Assembly (NCBI GenBank): GCA_019310535.1
Contig: JAFDED010000006.1
Location: 1 to 64,000 of the forward strand
Direction: 5' to 3'
Origin: Deltaproteobacteria bacterium
GTDB taxonomy: Bacteria > Desulfobacterota > JAFDED01
Length of the DNA stretch: 64,000 nt
This document shows, piece after piece, positions 8,699-16,802 of this stretch. The notes below the pieces were generated by a model. It did no database searches. It saw only the letters and a program-made list of their open reading frames with translations, and was not told where the DNA came from. Numbering within the stretch: the stretch's first letter is position 1; each line of letters starts with the position of its first letter. Position numbers and translations under genes: made by a program.

Positions 8699-11029
8699 TC
8701 ACTCCAGTGGCTGGTTTTCCACAAAGTCCCAGATTCCGCTCGGGCAGGCCCCGGCACAGAACCCGCACCCGATACATTTATCGGGATTCACCACCATCTC
8801 GAAATCTCCTTTGCCGTTTTCCTTTTTTGATATGGCTTCTTCCGGGCAGATAGTGATGCAAACCTCGCAGTCCCGACAGGAACCACAGGAAGAGCACTGC
8901 GAGGCACATTCTTGAATGTCATCAAAGCGCGTCACCCTGGGGTCAAAGTATTCCAGCTTGATACGAGAGCGATCGACGAGCTGCCGCGTGCCGTCCGTAA
9001 GACTTGTTTTCTCCAGCATGGCGCTGATGGCCCGGGCGGCCTTTCGTCCGGTTCCGATGGCATCGGTAAGAAGGCCCAATTTCGCAGCATCTCCAATGGC
9101 GAAGATCCGCGGGTCCGTGGTTTGATACCAATCATTCACCACAATGAACCCCCGCTCAGTCGCCACACTCTCAGGGAGAAAATCCAGGTCAGGCTGGTCT
9201 CCGATGGAAACGATCACCGTGTCAGCCGGTATCACTTCCCCGGTGGAGAGTTCCACGCCCTTTTCGGTGACCGCACTGGTAAAGCATGGCCAGCGAAATT
9301 CGGCGCCAACGGCCTCGGCTGCCTCCCGTTCGCTGCCAAAGGATGCCGGCTCCTGAATATCGATCAGGATAATCTCTTCAGCGCCCAGTCGATGCGCTTC
9401 CGTGGCTGCATCACAGCCGACGTTGCCCGCCCCGATGATCACCACGCGCTTTCCCACCCGATTCTGACCCGCTTTGCTTTGCCTCAGAAAATCCAGGGCC
9501 GGTATCATCCTCTCCTGTCCCGGAACGGGTAAGGTCCGCGGCTTTTGGGCCCCTATAGCGATAACCACAAAATCATAGTCCGCCCTCAGTTGTTCAATAT
9601 CACTGCGCTCGAGACGTTGCTGGAGATAGATACGGGGAATGAGCTCACGAATCCGCTCCAGTTCTTCGGAAACAACGTCTTCCGGGAGACGGCTCCTGGG
9701 AATGACAGAGGTTATTTTACCTCCCAATGTCTCCTGCATGTCGTAAATGACCGCTTCATGTCCTTTTTGACGCAGATGCCAGGCCGCGGAAAGACCCGCG
9801 GGACCGCCCCCGATCACGGCAATTCGTTTTCCTGTCAACGGATGCAGCTCGGACAATTTGGCCTTACGGCTCGCCTTCCCCAATTGGCGCACATCCACAG
9901 GGATCATATTGGCTGTCTGACGCGTGCATTCCTGCATACAGATGTTGGAACACAGGTAGCCGCAAATCGCAGCGGGAAAAGGCGTATACGCCAGAGCCGT
10001 GTCCACGGCCTCGTCCACCCGACCTTCCCGGATCAAACGCCACCGGTCATGGACGGGAATGCCTGCGGGGCAACCGGCTTCGCAGGGTGCAACATACTTC
10101 CGGTTTTCCCACACCGGCACAAAGCGTCGCAAGTCTCCCGCGGCGATAACAGGGACGGGACTTTGATCGATGTCGGTCAAATCGCCTATCAATCCTCCCC
10201 GGCCCAGCTCGTTCTCCCACACCTTACGGCGAAAGTCGCTCATGGATCGTTTCGGCCGGGCGGATTTCTCATATGGACTCAGGGCCGCCAATAATCTCCA
10301 CTGTTTTCGGTCGGCAAACCGGCTTATAAGAGAGGAACAGCCGATACCCTTGAGAAAGGCCCGGAGGTTTTCTGCCAGCCAGCGCCAGTCCTCGTCGGTA
10401 ATCGGCGCCAGTTTGGCATCGGCCTTGCTGAATCCTCCGTGAGGCCCCCGAAAAAAAATCCTTCCTCCCACCATCCCCACACAAGGACGATAGCCGAGGA
10501 CGTTTTCCGGATTTTGTGCTTCATGACCGCAGATGACCGCGATACCGCCGGCCATAAACTCCGCGAAGTAATCTCCCACAGAACCCAGCACCCAGAGTTC
10601 CGGAGGATCAAAACGGGGGTTGTGTTTGGTCATGGTCATTCCGCGGGCGCCGATATTTCCGGCCACATATATTTTCCCCTGTGCCGTGGCGTTGGCCACG
10701 CCATTGGCGGCATGCCCGTGGACTATGATTTCGGCACCTGCATTCAGCCAGCCCACATCATCGGATGACGGCCCCATGATTTCGATACGCGTGTTTGGAA
10801 ATCCCATGGATCCCACCCGTTGGCCCGGCGAACCATACACCGTCATAGTAATCGATTCATCTCCGGCCTTCCACAACCGCCCCCCAATTCCGTGCTGGCC
10901 ATAGGCTTCCACTTCCAGGTACCGATATCCATCCACCACCGCCTTCTGAATCCGTTCTTCCAGAATGCGAGAATCCAGGCGGCGTCCGTTTTCCATCCCG
11001 GAAATCCGGCAGGTTTGTTGATTTTTCAT
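8699..11029 (-). CDS. glutamate synthase GXGXG domain fused to GltD-like flavoprotein and ferredoxin
   Basis: A 776-residue fusion that completes the glutamate synthase. Residues 1-240 are the GXGXG beta-helix (GltB C-terminal type, e.g. GRLWKAGDESITMTVYG and GKIYVAGNIGARGM). Residues about 300-690 are a GltD-type oxidoreductase: CEAGCPAGIPVHDRW and CGYLCSNICMQECTRQ for Fe-S clusters, GGGPAGLSAAWHL for FAD and GAGNVGCDAA for NAD(P). The last 70 residues are Cys-rich, with CRDCEVCITICPEEA and CIGCGFCAGACPSG. Together it would pass electrons from NAD(P)H or ferredoxin to the FMN subunit. I chose the ATG at 11029 because GGAG lies eight bases upstream; an ATG at 11062 has none. It is the last gene of a three-gene operon, 94 bases after the FMN subunit. 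Confidence 0.88.
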   Translation of the reverse strand: MKNQQTCRISGMENGRRLDSRILEERIQKAVVDGYRYLEVEAYGQHGIGGRLWKAGDESITMTVYGSPGQRVGSMGFPNTRIEIMGPSSDDVGWLNAGAEIIVHGHAANGVANATAQGKIYVAGNIGARGMTMTKHNPRFDPPELWVLGSVGDYFAEFMAGGIAVICGHEAQNPENVLGYRPCVGMVGGRIFFRGPHGGFSKADAKLAPITDEDWRWLAENLRAFLKGIGCSSLISRFADRKQWRLLAALSPYEKSARPKRSMSDFRRKVWENELGRGGLIGDLTDIDQSPVPVIAAGDLRRFVPVWENRKYVAPCEAGCPAGIPVHDRWRLIREGRVDEAVDTALAYTPFPAAICGYLCSNICMQECTRQTANMIPVDVRQLGKASRKAKLSELHPLTGKRIAVIGGGPAGLSAAWHLRQKGHEAVIYDMQETLGGKITSVIPRSRLPEDVVSEELERIRELIPRIYLQQRLERSDIEQLRADYDFVVIAIGAQKPRTLPVPGQERMIPALDFLRQSKAGQNRVGKRVVIIGAGNVGCDAATEAHRLGAEEIILIDIQEPASFGSEREAAEAVGAEFRWPCFTSAVTEKGVELSTGEVIPADTVIVSIGDQPDLDFLPESVATERGFIVVNDWYQTTDPRIFAIGDAAKLGLLTDAIGTGRKAARAISAMLEKTSLTDGTRQLVDRSRIKLEYFDPRVTRFDDIQECASQCSSCGSCRDCEVCITICPEEAISKKENGKGDFEMVVNPDKCIGCGFCAGACPSGIWDFVENQPLE

Positions 11030-11123
11030 ATACCTATCTCCATCAATAAATCCGAAATTCAAATATCACATTTTCAAAACCCGTTCATTTTTCTAGGATT
11101 ATCGAATTATCATTTGACGGGGC

Positions 11124-12758
11124 TTACACCACGTAGTTTATCCGAAGGCGTTGGGCCGCGTTGCAGTCATTGATCCCCAGAGCATCGGACATTCCAATGG
11201 GAAGAGATGTGGAGCGTCCCAGGGGCGCCATGATCTTTTTGAGTTCGATGTCAAAGGTGAGGAACACATCCACCATGCGTTCAGCCGCTAGTTCCGGATC
11301 CAGGCGCCGGTAGAGGCGTGGATCCTGAGATGTGATACCTTTAGGGCAGACCCCGATATTGCAGATATTGCACCGATCCGACTCCGAACCCAGGCAGCCG
11401 GCGGCCGCCTGCATGAGGTATTTTCCCACCTGTACGCCGCTTGCCCCCAACATGATGAGCACCGCTGCGTTGGCTGCCAGGTTGCCATGTCTCCCCACGC
11501 CGCCGGCGGCAAAGAGAGGGATTTCGTTCTGCCTGCCCAATTTCACCAGGTTGAGATAGCAGTCGCGAATATTGCTGGCAATGGGATGCCCCATGTGATC
11601 CATGGATATGTTGTAGGCAGCCCCTGTGCCGCCGTCTTCGCCGTCAATAGCCAGGCCGGCTGCATACGGGTTCCTGGTCAGGTTATTGAGCACTGCCAGA
11701 GCCGTGGATGTCCCGGAAATTTTGGGATACACGGGCACCCGAAAACCCCAGGCCATGTACATGGACTGGATCATCTTGGCCACAGCTTCTTCGATGGAAT
11801 ATTTGGTCTGGTGAGTGGGCGGACTGGGGAGATTCACCCCCGGAGGAACGCCGCGGATTGCCGCAATCAGTTTGTTGACTTTGTACCACATCAGCAAACC
11901 GCCGTCGCCGGGCTTGGCTCCCTGACCGTACTTGATTTCCACAGCGCAGGGGTCTTCCTTCATGTGGGGCAGCGCATGGATGATTTCATCCCAGCCGAAA
12001 TAGCCGCTGGCGATCTGCAAAATGACATACTTTAAAAACCTGGAACGCAACAGCCGCGGAGGACAGCCCCCTTCGCCCGTGCAGATCCGAACCGGCAAAC
12101 CCAGTTCTTCATTAAGGTAGGCGACCCCCAACTGGAGACCTTCCCACATATTTGGAGAAAGAGCCCCGAAGGACATTCCTCCAATGATCAGGGGATATAT
12201 CTCCCGGACAGGCGGAATCCATCCTTCTTCCCGGAGTATCTTGAAGTTTTCTTCGGGAGGCAAAATCCGGCCCAGAAGCGTTCGAAGTTCAAATTCGTGG
12301 CGTCCAGCGTCCAGAGCGGGATCGGTCAGCATGGAAATGCGGATGAACTTGATTCGATCCAGAATGCTTTCCTGAATATTTCTGCGCCCCCCTCGCCGGC
12401 GCGGCTGGCCTCCCCGGTTTATGTGGAATCTCAGTTTGTCAGCCTCATCGCTTCGATAAGGGATGATGCAATCGTTGGGACACACAAGATTACACATGGC
12501 GCATCCCACGCAGGCATAAGCCGGGTCTGTTTTTTGACGGACACTGTAATAGACCTGGTAGACCTGGGACGGCGTATCATTCAAACCCAGAGGCGTCCGG
12601 ACTGACCGCTTGCGATGGACACCCAATTCAATTGCGTGGACCGGGCAAACAGCCGTACAGCGCCCGCATAGAGTGCATGTTTCTTTGTCCCAATGAATCT
12701 GCCAGAGCAGATCTTTGACGCTCAGTGTGGAAGGGGCAATGGTTCCGTTTGACGACAT
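11124..12758 (-). CDS. glutamate synthase FMN/Fe-S subunit with N-terminal ferredoxin domain
   Basis: The 544-residue central subunit, which makes glutamate from 2-oxoglutarate and ammonia delivered by the amidotransferase subunit. Residues 15-125 hold two 4Fe-4S motifs (CTLCGRCTAVCPVHAIELG and CVGCAMCNLVCPND). The FMN-binding TIM barrel follows, with GGMSFGALSP near 190, EIKYGQGAKPGDGG near 270, GTGAAYNISMDHMGHP near 370, and the 3Fe-4S cluster ligands CNICNIGVCPKG near 465. AGGAGGTG lies five bases before the ATG. Its start overlaps the upstream amidotransferase gene by 37 bases, which suggests coupled translation. Large bacterial GltB carries these domains in one chain; the split form is typical of archaea and anaerobic bacteria. 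Confidence 0.9.
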   Translation of the reverse strand: MSSNGTIAPSTLSVKDLLWQIHWDKETCTLCGRCTAVCPVHAIELGVHRKRSVRTPLGLNDTPSQVYQVYYSVRQKTDPAYACVGCAMCNLVCPNDCIIPYRSDEADKLRFHINRGGQPRRRGGRRNIQESILDRIKFIRISMLTDPALDAGRHEFELRTLLGRILPPEENFKILREEGWIPPVREIYPLIIGGMSFGALSPNMWEGLQLGVAYLNEELGLPVRICTGEGGCPPRLLRSRFLKYVILQIASGYFGWDEIIHALPHMKEDPCAVEIKYGQGAKPGDGGLLMWYKVNKLIAAIRGVPPGVNLPSPPTHQTKYSIEEAVAKMIQSMYMAWGFRVPVYPKISGTSTALAVLNNLTRNPYAAGLAIDGEDGGTGAAYNISMDHMGHPIASNIRDCYLNLVKLGRQNEIPLFAAGGVGRHGNLAANAAVLIMLGASGVQVGKYLMQAAAGCLGSESDRCNICNIGVCPKGITSQDPRLYRRLDPELAAERMVDVFLTFDIELKKIMAPLGRSTSLPIGMSDALGINDCNAAQRLRINYVV

Positions 12759-13852
12759 AGGTTCACCTCCTGACGATGGGGGCGGATGATGGCGGTGTCC
12801 TGATGCATAGGTTGAACATCTTTGCTCTTGTCGCGATCAGGTATGGCTTCATCCAGACCGCACATTTCTGATGAAAAGGCGTACAGACCCGGTTTGCCTC
12901 CCACCACCCCGGGGCGAAGTTTTTTTCGGTCCTGGACCATGAATAGGGTTTTGTCGGGAAGGCATCCCATCACACAATTAGGCCCGTCAATGATCAGTCT
13001 TCGACAGGAATTCTTCAGGTGTTTCAAAAAGATACCGTTCGGGTGCTGTTCCAGATCATCGTCCTGTAATGGTGTAATGACATGCTTGTAAGTCTCTATT
13101 CCCCCTCCCAGCCGATAAAGGATGAAATGAAGAATATGGGTGAAGACTTCCGAGTCGGATTGATAGCCGACGTAGCCGGGAAATCCGCGGGACATCAGAA
13201 ATTCTTTAATGGGGATAAAAGCCGTGTTTTCCCCATTGGTCATGGTGGAAACCCCCTGTATAAAGAAAGGATGACAGGCGTAGAGATTGATGGCATAGTT
13301 GGTGTTTTGACGGCCCTGTGCCATGATCACCCGCGACCGGAGTTCCTCGCGGTCCAGTTGGAGATATTCAGCTATTGTCATAGGGTCTCCGATCTCCTTG
13401 ATCATGATCACATCCGGCCAGAAGCTGAAGACGATCATGTCCTCATTTTCATGGCTCATTTGTCGGAGCTGAAGCCGGATCGTCATCAGGCGATGCTGAA
13501 TTTCATTTTCACACAACCCTTCCCAATCTTCGGGGTATTCATAGGCCCTGATCAGGTAAACATCCCTCCTGGGGACCCCTGGAGGCGGCGTTTTGGGAAT
13601 TTTAATTGAAATCTTATACTTGGTTCTGAATCCGACATCCATCATGATCTGATCCAGGCGTTTCAATCCTGAATTGGTAAAAATTCCTGACAGAACGGGT
13701 GCCCCATTAAATTCCTCAAAAGGGCCTCCCAGATCGGTCATAAAAAGCCCCAACCCGGAACCGTCATGCCCTTCCCGCATAACATCCAGGGCCCTGATGG
13801 CCACTATGGGAGACTGGGGCATCTCACTGGTCATTGCCAACAAACGACACAT
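12722..13852 (-). CDS. glutamine amidotransferase (class II) subunit of split glutamate synthase
   Basis: Hydrolyses glutamine to supply ammonia to the FMN subunit. The N terminus reads MCRLLAMTSEMPQ; Cys2 becomes the N-terminal nucleophile after Met removal, the hallmark of class II amidotransferases, so I set the start at 13852 and not at the longer frame from 13888. REGHDGSGLGLF near residue 30 is the conserved glutamine-binding turn. At 376 residues it matches the GltB N-terminal domain. AGGAG lies 11 bases upstream. It is the first gene of the operon 13852-8699 and overlaps the next gene by 37 bases. Confidence 0.88.
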   Translation of the reverse strand: MCRLLAMTSEMPQSPIVAIRALDVMREGHDGSGLGLFMTDLGGPFEEFNGAPVLSGIFTNSGLKRLDQIMMDVGFRTKYKISIKIPKTPPPGVPRRDVYLIRAYEYPEDWEGLCENEIQHRLMTIRLQLRQMSHENEDMIVFSFWPDVIMIKEIGDPMTIAEYLQLDREELRSRVIMAQGRQNTNYAINLYACHPFFIQGVSTMTNGENTAFIPIKEFLMSRGFPGYVGYQSDSEVFTHILHFILYRLGGGIETYKHVITPLQDDDLEQHPNGIFLKHLKNSCRRLIIDGPNCVMGCLPDKTLFMVQDRKKLRPGVVGGKPGLYAFSSEMCGLDEAIPDRDKSKDVQPMHQDTAIIRPHRQEVNLCRQTEPLPLPH

Positions 13853-14075
13853 CTTTCTCTTTTCTCCTTTTTGAGATAATTGACGCATCCAGCAGGCGTC
13901 TGCTCATGGTGATGTATTCCAAGGATTATCCAGGCACCGGAGGCCGTTGAATCAAGAGACCCATACATCAGGGACATAAACTCGTACTGGTTGATGTTTT
14001 TCCCCGCGGCGGGTTTTCATCCATATTTTCACCGCCGTCCGTAGTGAAAACCCGGATTCCAGGAATAATGCGCAC

Positions 14076-14105
14076 AAAAAAAGCCGTGAGAAAACCTCCC
14101 ACGGC
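14076..14105 (-). terminator. Rho-independent terminator (distal of two)
   Basis: On the minus strand GCCGTG(GGAGGTTTTCT)CACGGC is followed by seven T residues. It lies downstream of the THEP1 gene and upstream of the glutamate synthase operon, so it should stop transcription from the first before it enters the second. Confidence 0.75.
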
Positions 14106-14133
14106 CCTGTTTCCGATTGCCAATAACACAAAA

Positions 14134-14166
14134 GGCCATGGGCGGCTTGAATGTCTGCCCATGGCC
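14134..14166 (-). terminator. strong hairpin with short T run (proximal terminator)
   Basis: A perfect 10-bp stem, GGCCATGGGC with GCCCATGGCC around a 13-base loop, followed on the minus strand by TTTTGTG. It acts in series with the terminator at 14076-14105. Confidence 0.6.
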
Positions 14167-14334
14167 TCGAGTGGTTTATAACGGTATTTTACCCGTCACC
14201 TCCCCATGGGCAGACGGTTGAGACGTATTACACATGCACTTATTACTCGTTATCATTGTAAATCCACCCTCGAAACGCCTCCGTGTGCTGCTCACGAAGG
14301 CACATTTATTCTCGCCGCTCATGCTCTCATATCG

Positions 14335-14361
14335 CCGGAAAGCCCGGAAAGCCCGGAAAGC
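14335..14361 (+). repeat. short tandem repeat, CCGGAAAGC x 3
   Basis: Three perfect head-to-tail copies of a 9-base unit in non-coding sequence just downstream of the THEP1 stop codon. Copy number may vary by slippage; no function is evident. Confidence 0.8.
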
Positions 14362-14400
14362 ATCGAATGCATAAAGTTGATAAGGAATGTAAACTTATTT

Positions 14401-14985
14401 TCAAGATATGTCAAGTTTTTTATTATCATTTGCTATCGACAGATGTAAATGTAAATGGGTTTGAAATTCCCGGCTGATAAGCCCTGGCAGCTCATTCCTG
14501 TTTGCCGCACTGACGTGAATGAGTCGGAGGCCCGGCCATTTGCGCACTTCCTCCATGAAACCGTCACCCTTCAACCCCACGCTCCCCAGTATGGGATTCG
14601 GCCCTGAGAGGGCTTTGCGGACAGCCCGGCAAAATTTTGCGGACAGGCACTCCATCTTCCCCACCTCGTCGATGACCAGGATTTCCCCCGGGGGGCGATT
14701 CACAATAGAGGGCACCGCGACCCGCTCCAGGTTTTCAACATCCACACCATAGGCTCCTACCCTATAAGGGCCTCCCGTGTCCCGGTGGGCGAGCACCGCT
14801 TCTTTCCCGTCAAGGGTCACGATCCTGAACCCCAGGCGGCGTCCTTTCCGGCGGATTTCACGGGTGTGAAAACCGGAAGCAGGACCGCGCATGGATGACA
14901 GGATTCGTTCGATAACGGTGGTTTTGCCGGAGCGGGGAGGGCCGGTGAGGAATACCCTGAGGCTTTCCATAGGATTGTCGGACAC
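14401..14985 (-). CDS. THEP1-family nucleoside-triphosphatase
   Basis: A 194-residue P-loop NTPase of the THEP1 family, which hydrolyses NTPs in vitro. Walker A is TGPPRSGKTTVIER near residues 14-25, and Walker B is EILVIDEVGKMEC near 100-112. A GFHTREIRRKGRRLGF block near 40 is typical of the family. The GTG at 14985 lies five bases after the TAA of the upstream gene, so translation is probably coupled; an in-frame ATG at 14970 is the alternative. Neither has a strong Shine-Dalgarno. The cellular role of the family is poorly known; in anaerobes it has been linked to RNA or nucleotide handling. Confidence 0.8.
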   Translation of the reverse strand: MSDNPMESLRVFLTGPPRSGKTTVIERILSSMRGPASGFHTREIRRKGRRLGFRIVTLDGKEAVLAHRDTGGPYRVGAYGVDVENLERVAVPSIVNRPPGEILVIDEVGKMECLSAKFCRAVRKALSGPNPILGSVGLKGDGFMEEVRKWPGLRLIHVSAANRNELPGLISREFQTHLHLHLSIANDNKKLDIS

Positions 14986-14990
14986 CGATA

Positions 14991-15521
14991 TTAAGAGTTT
15001 TTTCGCCGGCCCATGCCGGCGGAGGAGGCGCTGGACTGTTCTTTCCTTCCCTCAACCACTTTCAGTTCCATCTTCTCGCCAGTTGCGCCCGCCGTCTGCC
15101 GTCGATGATCCATATACCAGCGGTAGAGGGTCCAGAGTATAAACAGGAGAACGAGGAGAACCAATGCCATATCCATAGAATTGATGTTCCAGGCAGGAGT
15201 TGTTTTGATCCGTGAGACAGCCCGATCGGATTGCTCCAACCCCCTTTCCAGGGTCTTCAAATCCTTTTCCAGGGTCTGGACCTCCAGGTTCAAGCTCTGC
15301 GATTGGTTCTGAATATCCTGAATGGCTGAGCGCAACGCGGCAACAGTCCCCCGGATATTCTCTCTTTTATTCTGGATGGTGCGGGTTCTATCCACTAGAG
15401 CGCGCTGCTGATCGGAAAGAGCCTCCAACTCATGCCGGCTGACCCGGATGGTAAAGTTATGGGCATACAGAATCAAAACGATTAACACGACCCCCATTCC
15501 TATAAATACTTTTCTTTCCAT
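14991..15521 (-). CDS. unrecognised two-TM coiled-coil membrane protein
   Basis: A 176-residue protein with a transmembrane segment at residues 5-20 (VFIGMGVVLIVLILYA), a long heptad-rich coiled coil (about 30-105), a second transmembrane segment near 118-133 (MALVLLVLLFILWTLY), and a basic tail. Both ends should face the cytoplasm, with the coiled coil in the periplasm. GAGAGG lies six bases before the ATG at 15521, so I prefer this start to one 87 bases further out. It is coupled to the THEP1 gene five bases downstream. I do not recognise a family. Confidence 0.65.
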   Translation of the reverse strand: MERKVFIGMGVVLIVLILYAHNFTIRVSRHELEALSDQQRALVDRTRTIQNKRENIRGTVAALRSAIQDIQNQSQSLNLEVQTLEKDLKTLERGLEQSDRAVSRIKTTPAWNINSMDMALVLLVLLFILWTLYRWYMDHRRQTAGATGEKMELKVVEGRKEQSSASSAGMGRRKNS

Positions 15522-15691
15522 GCCTTTCCTCTCATTGGAGACGAAGGTGCGCTCAATAAGTGAAGAATGGGAGAATCCACTTCTGCTTTTTCCAACGGTA
15601 GAGAACAACCTTAAAAGAACAGGCCGATTCCGGGGCTATGACCGTTTATTTGATCCAATAGTATCGGCGGGAAAACAAGAAAATGCACTGA

Positions 15692-15904
15692 TCACTGCGG
15701 TTCGATCGGTTTTTTGCTCTCTTCGATATTCTCTTTCTTCTGTTCGGGCGTGATATCGATCTCATCAGGTTTTGAGATGCCCTTTTTAAAATTCTTGATT
15801 CCCTCACCCAGCCCTGCACCGATCTCCGGCAAACGTCGCGCTCCGAAAATAACCATGACGATTACCAGAATGATTAATAATTCGCTCATTCCCAAACCAA
15901 ACAT
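15692..15904 (-). CDS. tatA: Sec-independent protein translocase TatA/E
   Basis: A 70-residue pore component of the twin-arginine translocase, which exports folded, often cofactor-bearing proteins. A single N-terminal transmembrane helix ([24 protein letters not shown]) runs into the FGxxxLPE hinge and an amphipathic helix ([15 protein letters not shown]), then an acidic tail. GGAGG lies nine bases before the ATG. No tatC or tatB is in the window. Confidence 0.92.
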   Translation of the reverse strand: MFGLGMSELLIILVIVMVIFGARRLPEIGAGLGEGIKNFKKGISKPDEIDITPEQKKENIEESKKPIEPQ

Positions 15905-16107
15905 TTAGGTGTTTCCTCCCGATTCCCTGGCGTGGGATTCAGTGGTAGCTATGATACTCGTTCTGTTGACAGGATGAGATTGCTTCTCTTAATCCTGTTG
16001 CCCCATCGAAAATTTCTTTTATAATAGCATACATCGCTAGCTGGAATCCTGTCAACCTCTTTTTCCAGCCACAGGTCGGGCTGCGTTGTTGAAGTTACGA
16101 GGAAGCA

Positions 16108-16758
16108 CTAAAATTGAAACATCAGGCCCGCCTGGAAAATCCATCCACTGAGGTCCAGGTCGCTGCTTCCGAAATTGTCCACATTGGCGTATCTTGCATC
16201 CATAACGATGTAGCTGTTGACGATGCCCGTGCTGCGCAAAAAGTTCCGCGCCCCCTCGGGATCTAATCGATCCAGCAAAAGCAGCAATCCACCGCCGCCG
16301 TGATATCCTCCCTTGGTTCCGGACCAATCTCTGGAGTCATCACCTCTCTCCAGAAATAACCACAGATCCAGTCCTGCTTTTACATAAGGCACCAGGAGCT
16401 GTTCGGGTAAAAAATCAAACAAGTAGACCCCTTCGACTTGAAGGGGGACCAGGAAGAGGGTGAAATCCTGGTCCGAGGCCTCCCCGCTGCTCGTCCGGCC
16501 ATGCCCGCTTTCAACTAAAAAACCCACGGAACCCCCGACCTCCAGCCTTGGCAGAAGCTGACGTCGAAGGTGAATCTCTGTGAGAAAACCTACCTTCCGG
16601 CCGTAAACCTCTTCCCATTCATCCACATTGGGCCAATACACGCCGGAGCGCAACTCAACAGACCAATTGTAGTCCTGCCGATCCCCTCCTTGAGCCGCAG
16701 GAGATGCTATGCCCATAAAGATAACGAGCAAAAAGATAACCGCCAGAGATTTCTTCAT
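16108..16758 (-). CDS. outer-membrane beta-barrel-like protein with signal peptide
   Basis: A 216-residue exported protein. MKKSLAVIFLLVIFMG with a likely cleavage after PAAQG marks a Sec signal peptide. The rest alternates polar and aromatic or hydrophobic residues (e.g. FLVPLQVEGVYLFDFL, GWIFQAGLMFQF) and ends in a C-terminal Phe, as outer-membrane barrels do. AGGAG lies six bases before the ATG at 16758, so a frame from 16851 that would overlap the upstream gene is not used. It starts 44 bases after the beta-propeller gene and is probably co-transcribed with it. I cannot name the substrate or family with confidence. Confidence 0.65.
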   Translation of the reverse strand: MKKSLAVIFLLVIFMGIASPAAQGGDRQDYNWSVELRSGVYWPNVDEWEEVYGRKVGFLTEIHLRRQLLPRLEVGGSVGFLVESGHGRTSSGEASDQDFTLFLVPLQVEGVYLFDFLPEQLLVPYVKAGLDLWLFLERGDDSRDWSGTKGGYHGGGGLLLLLDRLDPEGARNFLRSTGIVNSYIVMDARYANVDNFGSSDLDLSGWIFQAGLMFQF

Positions 16759-16802
16759 CCGGTTCTCCTTCACGGGTACACATGTTAACAATATAAACAG
16801 GG

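Larger units (their letters stand above)
13853..14400. other. 548-bp intergenic region with tandem terminators and a 9-bp repeat
   Basis: Between two leftward operons. It holds the promoter region of the glutamate synthase operon (13853-14070, no box I trust), two tandem terminator hairpins at 14076-14105 and 14134-14166, and three tandem copies of CCGGAAAGC at 14335-14361. No open frame looks coding. Confidence 0.5.

Noticed and set aside
9545-10294. 249-codon open frame antisense to the GltD-like fusion
   Set aside because: Shadow of a gene with clear Fe-S and FAD motifs.
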